Assembly (NCBI GenBank): GCA_020426005.1
Contig: JAGQQW010000005.1
Coordinates: 1 to 64,000 of the forward strand
Reading direction: 5' to 3'
DNA length: 64,000 nucleotides
Source of the DNA: Planctomycetota bacterium
Lineage (GTDB): Bacteria; Planctomycetota; UBA1135; GCA-002748355
The translations under genes and the position numbers were made by a program. This document shows, piece by piece, positions 35,607-44,590 of the stretch (its first letter is position 1; every line of letters starts with the position of its first letter). The notes below the pieces were generated by a model, which ran no database searches, was not told the DNA's origin, and saw only the letters and a program-made list of their open reading frames with translations.

Positions 35607-37342
35607 CGCGACGGCTCTCGCTCCAGCGCTTCGTCAAGCGATTGATCGTCTTCATCGGGCTCGGAGGTTTGTTGGTCTTCGCGCTCGTATGGGGATTCCG
35701 CAGATCCTTGCTCAACCCGGCGCTCGCGCGCGAGATCGCTTCGCAACTCGCGACCATGCTCGACGCCACCGTCGAGACGAACGGAATCGACGGGGATCCC
35801 TTCGGCGAGGTGACACTGCGAGATGTCAGGGTCACGGGCGCACGGTGCCTGAGCGGAGTCGCGCTCGATTGCACCGCGTCGACACTCCGCGTCAGCCTCG
35901 ACCCGTTGGCCGTGGGATCGACCACGGGCACTCATCTCGTGACGAGCATCGCGTGGGACATCCAGGTCGCGAAACTCTGCCGCGCTCCGGCTGCATCGCC
36001 CACGAAATCTCCTCAGAGAACCGAGGTCGCCAGCGAGATCGGAGCGAACGCGACGACACTCGACGATCTACGTGCGGCGCTGCCGGGAGGACTCGAAGCA
36101 ACGATCGATCGCTTGGAATTCGAGAGCTACGCAATCGAGAGGATCCGAGGCTCGGTTCGTGCCCGTAGCGCCAGCATCACGATCGACGAAATCCACGGTC
36201 CGAGCTGGGCCTGCAAGGGCGTCGAGGTTCGTTGGGACACAGCCACGCTCCGCAGCACCCTCGAAGACGCGTCCTTCGACGCACTGCTCACGTTCGGTGA
36301 GCTTCGCACGCCGTTCGGATCCGTGTCCGAAGGACAAGCTCGACTCCGTCTCGACAACGCCGAACTCCTGATCGAAGACGTTCGGACGGGACCATGCTCT
36401 GCCGTTCGCGACAGGGCTCTGCCCGGCAACAGCAGCGGCGGACTTCACGGAAGCGGCAGAATCGACTTTCCGCGCGGGACGGCTCGCGACGTGTTTCGCG
36501 TGTATTGGGCACTGTCCGGGACGGTTGCCGATGACCTCGTCTCTGCCGCGATCGAGCGATCGTTCGACATCGAGAACGTGCAATCTCGCTCGAGCATCGG
36601 GCAATGTCCGCTCACGACATCCGGGAGCATCAAGCTCCCGATCTCGAGCAGCGACGAAGAAGAGTATCTGGCCGGCCAGGCCCAGCTCGATCTCGGCTCC
36701 TTCGAACTGCCTGCGCAACTCGGACGCGCAACGAGCCTGGGCTCCACAGTCGAAATCGACGGACTCGGAGCGCTGATCTTCGAAGACACCGTCCTGCGTG
36801 CTGCCGATCGAGACTTGCTGGTCGTGCGGGGACGCTATCCACTTCACAAGTACGGCAGGCCCGACATCCGCGTTACGTTCGACCTACCCGGAAGCGGCAG
36901 CTTGGGGACCTTGCTCGGTCTCGACGTGACTGGAGCCCTTCGCGGTGAGCTCAAACTCCGCGGCGACAAGCGGAATCCGCAGGTGCGGTTCGACGGACGA
37001 CTCGTAGGACCGTTCGGAAGCACGCATCTTCGGTGCAATGGCACTGCGCACGCCCCCAACGTGACGCATCTCGAACACGTCGGACCCGATGTCGCTTGGG
37101 TCGGATTCGGTTCGAGTCCGATCGCGATCGTTCCGGGCATCAACTGGGGAGAACCGTTCGCTCGATCGAAGCCGAACACGGACCTGCGCGGGCTCAGTAT
37201 CGTGCTGCTTCGGCGAAGCGCCGGGCGCGTCGTACTCGAAGCCGGCAGAGCCCGACCCGGACCTCGCCCCTTCGCCATCGACACCTCGCTCGCTCAGATC
37301 GGGAACGCGTGGCTTGCGACACCGTGGTCCACTCCCCGATGA
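35603..37342 (+). CDS. TamB/AsmA-like membrane-anchored protein
   Basis: A 579-residue protein whose ATG overlaps the CCA-like stop (ATGA). It has a basic N-terminus and one transmembrane helix (VKRLIVFIGLGGLLVFALVWGF, about 11-32), then a long beta-rich periplasmic region: repeated short strands such as VTLRDVRVTGA, ATIDRLEFESYAIERIRGSVRARSASITIDEI and VEIDGLGALIFEDTVLRAADRDLLVVRGRY. This is the pattern of AsmA/TamB/VPS13-like bridge proteins that move lipids or assist outer-membrane protein insertion. It is followed, again with a 4-bp overlap, by a POTRA/barrel protein, which is the expected partner (TamA with TamB). The C-terminal TamB domain is not clearly recognisable, so a shorter, divergent variant is likely. 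Confidence 0.75.
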   Translation: MTRRLSLQRFVKRLIVFIGLGGLLVFALVWGFRRSLLNPALAREIASQLATMLDATVETNGIDGDPFGEVTLRDVRVTGARCLSGVALDCTASTLRVSLDPLAVGSTTGTHLVTSIAWDIQVAKLCRAPAASPTKSPQRTEVASEIGANATTLDDLRAALPGGLEATIDRLEFESYAIERIRGSVRARSASITIDEIHGPSWACKGVEVRWDTATLRSTLEDASFDALLTFGELRTPFGSVSEGQARLRLDNAELLIEDVRTGPCSAVRDRALPGNSSGGLHGSGRIDFPRGTARDVFRVYWALSGTVADDLVSAAIERSFDIENVQSRSSIGQCPLTTSGSIKLPISSSDEEEYLAGQAQLDLGSFELPAQLGRATSLGSTVEIDGLGALIFEDTVLRAADRDLLVVRGRYPLHKYGRPDIRVTFDLPGSGSLGTLLGLDVTGALRGELKLRGDKRNPQVRFDGRLVGPFGSTHLRCNGTAHAPNVTHLEHVGPDVAWVGFGSSPIAIVPGINWGEPFARSKPNTDLRGLSIVLLRRSAGRVVLEAGRARPGPRPFAIDTSLAQIGNAWLATPWSTPR

Positions 37343-39480
37343 TCGCCTCGACGATGAGACGGCACGTGAGGACAAGAGGGCGGAAGCAGCACGTTGGGCG
37401 AAGGGAACTCATCGCGGGAATCGGCCTGACCATTCTCGCCTCGTGCCAGAGCACGAAGATCGAGGTCTTGGGCGAGGGCCCGGACGCGCGGCCTGTCAAA
37501 GCCGTCTTCGAGGGTTTGGAGAGCTTCGACGCGCGCGTGTTCGCGAAGCCGTTGCGGCCCGAACTCGCACGACTGTCGCAACTCGTCGGCGACGCGAACG
37601 AACGCGAGCGTATCGACGAAATCGTCGAAGTCGCACGCCGCACCGTGCAGACGATCATCGTCGAATCGGGGTATCCCGACGCAGTCGTCTCGGCGAAGCT
37701 CGAGTCCGAGACAGCAACCGACGATAGCAGTGAGCGAACGTCGACCCTCCGCATCGTCGTCGCCGAAGGTCCGTTCGTGACGATCGAGTCCATCGAGCTC
37801 GACGGGAATCACAGTCTGACGTCGGCCGAGCTGCTCGGGCGACGTTTCGGTGCGACTCGCAGCCTGACGAACATCGAAGGCATCCCATTCGTGCGTGCCG
37901 ACGTCGACGCGTTGCGCGAGGAGATCACTGCACGCTACCAAGGTGCGGGCTACCTCGAGGCGCGGGTCACCGAGCCGAGTATCGAGCTCACGCAGGATCA
38001 CACGGCGCGCGTGCGCTTCGAGATTCGCGAGGGACCGCTCTACACCGTCTTGCGCATGCGCATCGACCGAGCGCTCGCAGACACATTGGGCACGCTTCCC
38101 GGCGGTGTGCCGAAGGGATTCGAAGGGAAGCCCTTCTCTGCCGCCGAAATCGAAGCGTATTGCCGCGAGATCGTGCGCGGCCTGCGCGAAGCCGGCCATC
38201 CCGATCCGGACATCCGACCCTTGATCGGTGCAGTCGTCGAGGAGAAAGGCGTCGACGTTCTGATCCGTGGCGAACCTGGCCCGCTCCAAGTGGTGGGCGA
38301 AGTCGTCGTGGTCGGTAACGACGTCATCAGGCAGGACAACATCCGGTCGATGCTCGAACTCGAGCCGGGAGATCGCTTCCGAGGCAGTCTCGAAGACCGA
38401 TCGATTCGCCGGCTGTACGCGACCGGGGACTTCGCCAAGGTACAAGCGAAGCACGAGACGCTTCCGGATGGCCGGCTGCGCATCCTTCTCGAAGTGATCG
38501 AGAACAAGCGTCCGCCCGTCGACCTCGAAGTCGGCTATGGAAGCTACGTGCGCGTGCGCGCGGGTCTTCGGTTTGGGATCGAGGACGTTCTGGGCACCGG
38601 CCTCGACTTGAAAGCTGCTGCCGAACTGAATGCCAAAGGGCACATGATGTCGGCCTCACTCGGACGTGCGGACGTCTTGCCCGGAACCGATGCGACGATC
38701 GGCATCGCTGGCGTGCACCGACGGCAGCCGTCCTATTCGGACAAACAGCTCGCGGTCGAAGCGGCGTTGCGTCACGAGCTGACCGATACCACGCACGCGC
38801 GTTTCGGCTATCGGTTCGAGGATCATGGAGGGTCCTGGTCCGACACACGGATGCCAGAATTGGATAACGCAGATCACGAGCGCAGTGTGCTGTTCGCACA
38901 GCTCCTGTCGCAGGACCGCGATCATCCGATTCGCACCTTCGATGGTCACGCAGCCAACCTGACTCTCGATTGGAGTGATGCATCCCTCGGTGGGGACGTC
39001 GACCTCTTGCATCTCGGTATCGATGGCGCGAAGTGGCTCCGCGTGTCGGACGGCGTCGCTCTGTCAGCGCGCGTGCGCAGCGGGCTCGTTTGGACGACAC
39101 GATCCTCGACGAGGATTCCGATTCAACATCGCATGTTCACGGGCGGTGAGAATACGGTTCGTTCGTTCCGCGAGGATCGCGTCGGGCCGAAGGATGCGAA
39201 TGGCGAATCTCTCGGCGGCGAATTCCGCAATGTGATCAACCTCGAGAGTCGATTCGTCATCGAGGACCCGCTCGACTTCGTGCTCTTCGCCGACGCCGGC
39301 AACGTAGGTCGACGCATCGAAGATTTCGGACTCGACGACATGCGGTATGCGATCGGACTCGGTTTGCAGTACGCGATTCCCGTCCAAATTCCGATCCGAT
39401 TCGATTTCGCGATCAACCCCGATCGACGCTCGGGTGAAGAGAAGTGGGTCATGCACCTGAGAATCGGCGTGCTGGACTGA
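37339..39480 (+). CDS. TamA/BamA-like outer-membrane barrel protein with POTRA domains and lipobox
   Basis: A 713-residue protein with ATG 37339 overlapping the previous stop (ATGA). The N-terminus has a paired-arginine motif and hydrophobic stretch ending in LASC (GRRELIAGIGLTILASC), which reads as a Tat-like lipoprotein signal. POTRA-like repeats follow at about 140-210 (VAEGPFVTIESIELDGNHSLTSAELLGRRFG), 220-270 and 310-390 (GEVVVVGNDVIRQDNIRSMLELEPGDRF...RRLYATGDFAKVQ). The C-terminal half is a surface-antigen-type barrel with YGSYVRVRAGLRFGIEDVLGTGLDLKAAA, FTGGENTVRSFREDRVGP and the final GLQYAIPVQIPIRFDFA. It should insert proteins or help export surface material together with the upstream TamB-like protein. 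A lipid-anchored barrel would be unusual. Confidence 0.88.
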   Translation: MIASTMRRHVRTRGRKQHVGRRELIAGIGLTILASCQSTKIEVLGEGPDARPVKAVFEGLESFDARVFAKPLRPELARLSQLVGDANERERIDEIVEVARRTVQTIIVESGYPDAVVSAKLESETATDDSSERTSTLRIVVAEGPFVTIESIELDGNHSLTSAELLGRRFGATRSLTNIEGIPFVRADVDALREEITARYQGAGYLEARVTEPSIELTQDHTARVRFEIREGPLYTVLRMRIDRALADTLGTLPGGVPKGFEGKPFSAAEIEAYCREIVRGLREAGHPDPDIRPLIGAVVEEKGVDVLIRGEPGPLQVVGEVVVVGNDVIRQDNIRSMLELEPGDRFRGSLEDRSIRRLYATGDFAKVQAKHETLPDGRLRILLEVIENKRPPVDLEVGYGSYVRVRAGLRFGIEDVLGTGLDLKAAAELNAKGHMMSASLGRADVLPGTDATIGIAGVHRRQPSYSDKQLAVEAALRHELTDTTHARFGYRFEDHGGSWSDTRMPELDNADHERSVLFAQLLSQDRDHPIRTFDGHAANLTLDWSDASLGGDVDLLHLGIDGAKWLRVSDGVALSARVRSGLVWTTRSSTRIPIQHRMFTGGENTVRSFREDRVGPKDANGESLGGEFRNVINLESRFVIEDPLDFVLFADAGNVGRRIEDFGLDDMRYAIGLGLQYAIPVQIPIRFDFAINPDRRSGEEKWVMHLRIGVLD

Positions 39481-39570
39481 GACAACGTCTGCGCGTTTTC
39501 ACCTTCCTCGTTGCATTGAAAGCGGTGCGCCACGACGGCGCACGACATTCGATACGACGAAGGAGGAACC

Positions 39571-40359
39571 ATGGCTCACCAATTCAAGGCCACGATGCTC
39601 GGTCTGGCTCTCGCGACGCTCAGTTCGTGCGTCGCACACCACGATCGATTCACGAGCAACGGGAAAAACGTCGACGTCAAGTGTTCGAGTGTGACGCTTC
39701 GCAGTGACAAGCTCGGAACTTCGATCGACCTCACGAACATCTCGGTTCGGCCACGTGGCGGCAAGCGACCCTGCGATGTTTCGATCTGCATCCAGGCTGA
39801 CGCGAACGGTGACGGGAAGATCGACGCGAACGAGAAGCGCTGTATCTACGACAAGCCAGGTGAGTTCGTGGGATTCTCACGACAGCGATTGACGATGGCC
39901 GTCCAAGGCGAAGTGGAATCGGCGGCGATCGTCGTCGAGTCCTCGGACTGCGACAACCCGAACGATCCACCCGATCGACACATCATCTCGATCGATCGGG
40001 ATGGTGTGCACCGACTCACGAAGGACAGGCCTGTCTGTGTCGCATTCGCAGGCGGTGCAAGCCGGACGCACTACGTCGAACTCTGTCCCGGCTACCGCGG
40101 CTCGACGATTCTGACAGTCGGTGACGTCGCCTCGCGAGGTGGAATGCTCGCGAAGCTCGGACGTCAGGGGGCGCCAGATTTCTTGGCAGCGGCGGTTTTC
40201 GTCGACGATGTCATCGTGTCGGTCCTGGTTGGCCCGAAGCCCGCGTCCATGACGTTGCCACCGATCGAAAACCGACTCGGGAAGGTGCGCGTCCTCACGT
40301 TCACTCGAGCCCTCGAACGTTGTGCGGACTTCGAGATCGCGAGCACGACGGTGCGCTGA
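39571..40359 (+). CDS. Lipoprotein with EF-hand-like calcium-binding loop
   Basis: A 262-residue protein from ATG 39571 (GAAGGAGG Shine-Dalgarno just upstream). Signal sequence and lipobox ALATLSSC place it on a membrane. Residues 77-88, DANGDGKIDANE, fit the EF-hand or dockerin calcium loop (Asp, Asn, Asp, Gly, Ile, Glu at the right spacing). Several Cys residues (CDVSICIQ, KRCIYD, DCDNP, VCVAF) may form disulfides. The rest is beta-rich and unfamiliar. It follows the TamA-like gene by 90 bp on the same strand and may be an associated surface protein. Confidence 0.8.
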   Translation: MAHQFKATMLGLALATLSSCVAHHDRFTSNGKNVDVKCSSVTLRSDKLGTSIDLTNISVRPRGGKRPCDVSICIQADANGDGKIDANEKRCIYDKPGEFVGFSRQRLTMAVQGEVESAAIVVESSDCDNPNDPPDRHIISIDRDGVHRLTKDRPVCVAFAGGASRTHYVELCPGYRGSTILTVGDVASRGGMLAKLGRQGAPDFLAAAVFVDDVIVSVLVGPKPASMTLPPIENRLGKVRVLTFTRALERCADFEIASTTVR

Positions 40360-40404
40360 GCGCCATCGTTTCGACACGTCATCGACGCAGTGATCTGCGG
40401 ATTC

Positions 40405-42078
40405 TCAGAGGCGAAGCCCGAACGCCGCAGTCTTTGCGAACGCGACGACGACATCGGAAGCGAAGAACAACGTGACGGAAGCGATCGCGAGGATGACCGC
40501 GAATCCAGTCGTGGCAAACTCGGTGGATCGCCCCGCGTTCGACGCGACCGGTGTCGTTCGATTCTCGTTCTCGAAGGCGGCAAAGCAGCTCGATGCCAGG
40601 GCAAGAGCCGCAAGTCCGCCTACCCAAGTCGGAATCGCCGACCCGATTCCGAGCCGAGCGATCCACACGAGGGCGACGAACCCGACACTGAGCGGGAGAG
40701 CGCCGATCGATGCCGACAGATACGCGACGACATGGCGACGGGTATTCGAGAGTACGGCATTCAGCTCACGACACAGGAGCAGACCACCGATAGCGATCAC
40801 CCAAGCCACGAGTTGGATCAAGACGGCGATCGTCGCGGTATCGCGCGCATGGCTCGAATCGATCGTTCCGTCGGACGACGTGGTGAACTCGAAGAAACCA
40901 CTCATCGCGAAGAAAACGAGGCCGAGGCACAAGCTCTTCCTTGCGAACCAGACGGCGTCCTGCCGGACCGGAACTGCGCGCGAGACGCGCAACACGAACG
41001 CGGTACTGGCGAGGCCAAGGGCGCTCGCGGCAATGAGACAGAATGCTTCGTGCGCAAACGGGGCGACGACGATCGTGCCACTCATTGCCAGCGCGATCCG
41101 CAGAGTCAGCGCGCTGAAGACGATCGGCGAAAGGATCATCGCGAGACCTGCCGAGCTCCGCTGGTCGTTCCGCGCGCGCACTCTCCCACCACCGCACAAC
41201 GTCAACCAAACGACGCCGATTCCGCCAATCACGATCGATGACTTGAAGCTTGCCGGCAGCTCACCTGCGAGCGCTGCTCGATCCCAAGCGAACGCGATCT
41301 CGTCGTAGCTGTAGGCTTCGGCAAAGTCTGCGATTCCGACGATCGCGAACACCACTGCTGCACTCGCCACGACACGCGTCACGAGTGCGACGCGCCCAGA
41401 CGACCGCGATGAGAATCCCAATGCGATGACAGCGGATCCCGCCACGACCGCGTGCTCGGTAGCAACGATCGTCATTGCCGCCGCGTGCGCCGAGAGGATC
41501 CGCGCCACCGACGACAATCGCACAGTCGTCGAGTCGTCGAGCGATCGACTGGCCCTGACGGCTGCAGGCCGTGTGAGTTCGACGAACACGCATAGAGCGC
41601 TGCTCGAGACGAGCAACAAGCGGCAGTACGTCGTGAACGCGTCGATGCGCATCAACCGCCCCTCACCGTCCGCGTCAGCGAAGAGCGATTGCACGATCCC
41701 GGCATCGAACGCTCGTGGATTGTCGAATACGCGATACGTCACGAGCGCGATGCCGACGATTGCCAACATCACCGGCATGGGACTCGAAGTCGTGGACTCC
41801 TTCGAGCTCCACAGGATCCAAACCGCGGCGGCCACGAGGGCGGCCATTTCGGGCAACACGGGGTTGCCCCCTTCGAAGTACGTACCGCCCTCGAGCCACG
41901 AGGTGGACAACTCCGCGACGCAGGCGAGCACGACCACGACAGCGATCGTGAGCCCGATGCGAACACGCGTGGCATGCCGGTTCTTCCAAATCAGGCTCGC
42001 GAGTCCGGCGAGCAGCGACGCCGCCAGCATGTCGATTTCCGGTGCAAGACGGATGGCGGCAGCCAGAAGCTCGTTCAT
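40405..42078 (-). CDS. Divergent complex-I antiporter-like subunit (NuoN-like)
   Basis: A 557-residue polytopic membrane protein with roughly 14 hydrophobic segments. It is the third of three consecutive antiporter-like genes with 4-bp overlaps, and its ATG overlaps the NuoM-like stop. The segment AAAMTIVATEHAVVAGSAVIALGF places a Glu at the position of the conserved TM5 Glu of NuoN/L/M, but most other family signatures are lost, and the sequence is rich in Ala, Ser and Val. Probable role: membrane ion-translocation subunit of an unusual complex-I or Mrp-like assembly. Identification rests largely on position and topology. It could also be a non-proton-pumping relic. Confidence 0.6.
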   Translation of the reverse strand: MNELLAAAIRLAPEIDMLAASLLAGLASLIWKNRHATRVRIGLTIAVVVVLACVAELSTSWLEGGTYFEGGNPVLPEMAALVAAAVWILWSSKESTTSSPMPVMLAIVGIALVTYRVFDNPRAFDAGIVQSLFADADGEGRLMRIDAFTTYCRLLLVSSSALCVFVELTRPAAVRASRSLDDSTTVRLSSVARILSAHAAAMTIVATEHAVVAGSAVIALGFSSRSSGRVALVTRVVASAAVVFAIVGIADFAEAYSYDEIAFAWDRAALAGELPASFKSSIVIGGIGVVWLTLCGGGRVRARNDQRSSAGLAMILSPIVFSALTLRIALAMSGTIVVAPFAHEAFCLIAASALGLASTAFVLRVSRAVPVRQDAVWFARKSLCLGLVFFAMSGFFEFTTSSDGTIDSSHARDTATIAVLIQLVAWVIAIGGLLLCRELNAVLSNTRRHVVAYLSASIGALPLSVGFVALVWIARLGIGSAIPTWVGGLAALALASSCFAAFENENRTTPVASNAGRSTEFATTGFAVILAIASVTLFFASDVVVAFAKTAAFGLRL

Positions 42079-43550
42079 CGGATCCGCATCCCGACTGCGT
42101 GAAGGATCGATGGACAGAGCCCGAACACCACAACGGTCGCTGCAAGCAGAAGCGCTGCGAGAGGCACGCCGGGCAATGTTCGACTCGGCGCGGCTTTCTC
42201 GAAGGACTCAGTACGCTCGCGACGCCTGCGCATGGTCCCGATGAAGAGCAACCCGAGCGCGATCTGCAAGGCTGCGACACCCGCGAAGGCGATGACGGTG
42301 AACGGCACGCCATCGCCAATCGGTAGATCGACCGCACGGTTGCGCAGAATAGCCGCGATACGCGGTATCGCTGCCATCGTGCCAGGAATGCCAGCGACCG
42401 CGAAGCAGCCGAGAGCCATCAGCCAGCTTCCGAGACGAGTTCGCCCGCCCGTGGTCAGCGCGACCGTCAATAGACACGAGCTCGCGGCTTGCGCCACGAT
42501 CAACAAGACGCATTGCACCGTCTCACCGTGCACATCCGAAGTGGCGGTGGAATCCGCGGACACGTCAATCATGCCGGACACGGTCGGCACGCATGCAGCA
42601 ATCACGAAACCGGTCTGTGCGGCGACCACGCTCGACAAGCGCCAAACGGGCGAAGATCGCATCCACGCAAGAACTCCGAAAGCCACGACGCATGCGACGC
42701 CGCCTATCGCACCCACCCGAGAGATCGACGCGGCGAAGTCCGGTGATACGTCGAAGTGCGCCATCGTTCTCGCCAAGGCGAGTTGCGAGGTCGGGATCAT
42801 GATCCCGTACGTGAGGAGTCGGCTCCGGTCGACATGTCCGCCATCGCGCCCGATCGCAAAAGCAAGAACGACTGGTAACGGCGCAACCGGCGAAGCGAAC
42901 ATCAACAACCGACTCGCATCGATTTCGGCATGTGAGGAAGGCTCGTCGCCGGCAAGCATGGCAATCGAGTACGCGACGGCGAGCATGACGGGCGCGACGG
43001 CTTTGATTCCGCAACGCCAACTGTGCCGCGTGTCCAGTGGACCGACCAGGAACCTCAACGCACCCACCGAAGCGAGCAAACCCATGGCGCCGAGTGCCAT
43101 CTCGCGAGCGATCACACAGGTCACGGCTCCGGTCATGGCGAGACTCGCTGCTCCCCACGGGTAAGGCGACGACATCGTCTCGCCTTCACTCTCGCTTGGG
43201 CCACCGCTCTCGTGAACCAAGGCCAGGGCGAGTCCAACCAAACCGATCAAGCCGAGCATCAACGCAGTCACACCGTCGATACCGACCTTCCATGCGACTC
43301 CAGCGAGTTCACTCACCGAGCTGTCGTTCGGCACTGCGGGAGAGGTGCTGGCACCCCCGGAACTCACAGTGGCTCCATGGACCGCGAACCAAACTGCGAA
43401 TGCGAACACCAACGCGGAAGTGAAACCGAAAACGCCTCGGCGCAGGGGATCCACAGAAGCAGCACTTCGCCCCATCAGGGAGACGACGATGCACGCGCAC
43501 GTCGCGAGTGCGGGCACGGCGGCGATGGCGGATACGAGATCCGCGCTCAC
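42075..43550 (-). CDS. Divergent complex-I antiporter-like subunit (NuoM-like)
   Basis: A 491-residue polytopic protein in the middle of the trio, overlapping both neighbours by 4 bp. The N-terminal motif AWKVGIDGVTALMLGLIGLVGLA corresponds to the NuoM GxDGLSxxLLLLT block, and VIAREMALGAMGLLASVGALRF carries a Glu matching the TM5 catalytic Glu (usually in a WExMLxPMYFL context). Later segments are divergent: GAIGGVACVVAFGVLAWM, and a loss of the conserved lysine pattern around TM7 and TM8 is likely, though I cannot align it reliably. Its best function guess is a proton- or sodium-translocating membrane subunit. No hydrophilic complex-I subunits are encoded nearby. Confidence 0.68.
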   Translation of the reverse strand: MSADLVSAIAAVPALATCACIVVSLMGRSAASVDPLRRGVFGFTSALVFAFAVWFAVHGATVSSGGASTSPAVPNDSSVSELAGVAWKVGIDGVTALMLGLIGLVGLALALVHESGGPSESEGETMSSPYPWGAASLAMTGAVTCVIAREMALGAMGLLASVGALRFLVGPLDTRHSWRCGIKAVAPVMLAVAYSIAMLAGDEPSSHAEIDASRLLMFASPVAPLPVVLAFAIGRDGGHVDRSRLLTYGIMIPTSQLALARTMAHFDVSPDFAASISRVGAIGGVACVVAFGVLAWMRSSPVWRLSSVVAAQTGFVIAACVPTVSGMIDVSADSTATSDVHGETVQCVLLIVAQAASSCLLTVALTTGGRTRLGSWLMALGCFAVAGIPGTMAAIPRIAAILRNRAVDLPIGDGVPFTVIAFAGVAALQIALGLLFIGTMRRRRERTESFEKAAPSRTLPGVPLAALLLAATVVVFGLCPSILHAVGMRIR

Positions 43551-44575
43551 GATGGCACCTCGGGACTCGCTCCAGCATCGTTGGACCCGGGCATCGTCTT
43601 ACGACGCCGACTCATGAGAACGACGGCAACGATGGCGAAGAACGTACCGGATGCCACCGCATGGACGATCGCCAGATCCGCGATGCTCCACTCAGAGACG
43701 ATATGGAGAGTGCCGTAGTCACTGAGGCCAGAAATACGCACGAAGATCGCGACGCTCGCACTCGCCATCACGAGTATGCGGAGTGGAACGACCGAGCCGA
43801 GTTCGAAGAAGGAGCTGCCACGAACGCACGGTGCGATGCTCGCGGCCCACGATCCAACGATGACGATGGCGCCGCTCAGGATCGCCAACGGTTCCCAGAA
43901 TGACGCTGCCGTGTCTGTTTCCGTAGTGGTGAGATCGAATCCGGAGTTGCGCCCCGCTCGTGCGACGAGCCCGATCTGGAGCAGCACGACACCGATTCCC
44001 GCAGCGATGAGCACATGCGCGGCCCGACGCGCGCGAGCCGCACTCGCGAAGGTGATCGACAACCATGTGAGCAATACGGCGAACCAGAGACCATTCGAGA
44101 CCGTGGCGACGAACCCACCGAGGGATACGGCGATCGCGACACGGAGGACGTCCCGCTCACCTGCAGGTGACGATGCCAACGGACTGGAAGCAGAATCGTC
44201 GCGGCGGGCCAACATGCCAACCAACGGCAAGGCGCTCATGGTGACCAGCAAGGCGAGCGCCTGCACGTCGATGAGCAACGCGAAATCGAAGCGTCGATCC
44301 TCGCCCATGATCGAGAGGCGCCATCCATCCACGATCGAAGGCGCGTCCTGCGGACGACCGGTGTGCATCCGGATCGGTCCATCCTGAAGGACAACGATCG
44401 CGAGGACGGCGAGCGCGATCATGACTGGTACTCCGAGGACCACCACGATCGCCTTCCGCGTCACGCGCTGCTTCCAGAAGCACGCCGTGCAGACGGCCAG
44501 CACCGTCGGCAGCACGATTGCCGAAAGCGTGGCGAACACCACGCGATCATCGAGGGTCCCCCATTCCATAGGCAT
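43547..44575 (-). CDS. Short divergent complex-I antiporter-like subunit (NuoL-like)
   Basis: A 342-residue membrane protein, much shorter than the usual 600-plus residues of NuoL. The block RRFDFALLIDVQALALLVTMSALPLVGML resembles the NuoL signature (LLIDGLSxxM), but the TM5 region NGLWFAVLLTWLSITFASAARARR lacks the conserved Glu, so full proton pumping is doubtful. It is the first of three coupled membrane genes: its stop overlaps the NuoM-like ATG by 4 bp, and its start lies 15 bp after the stop of the large regulatory-domain-repeat gene. The protein may be a degenerate subunit or belong to a different antiporter-like family. Confidence 0.6.
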   Translation of the reverse strand: MPMEWGTLDDRVVFATLSAIVLPTVLAVCTACFWKQRVTRKAIVVVLGVPVMIALAVLAIVVLQDGPIRMHTGRPQDAPSIVDGWRLSIMGEDRRFDFALLIDVQALALLVTMSALPLVGMLARRDDSASSPLASSPAGERDVLRVAIAVSLGGFVATVSNGLWFAVLLTWLSITFASAARARRAAHVLIAAGIGVVLLQIGLVARAGRNSGFDLTTTETDTAASFWEPLAILSGAIVIVGSWAASIAPCVRGSSFFELGSVVPLRILVMASASVAIFVRISGLSDYGTLHIVSEWSIADLAIVHAVASGTFFAIVAVVLMSRRRKTMPGSNDAGASPEVPS

Positions 44576-44590
44576 CGAAGCGTTGCCTCG

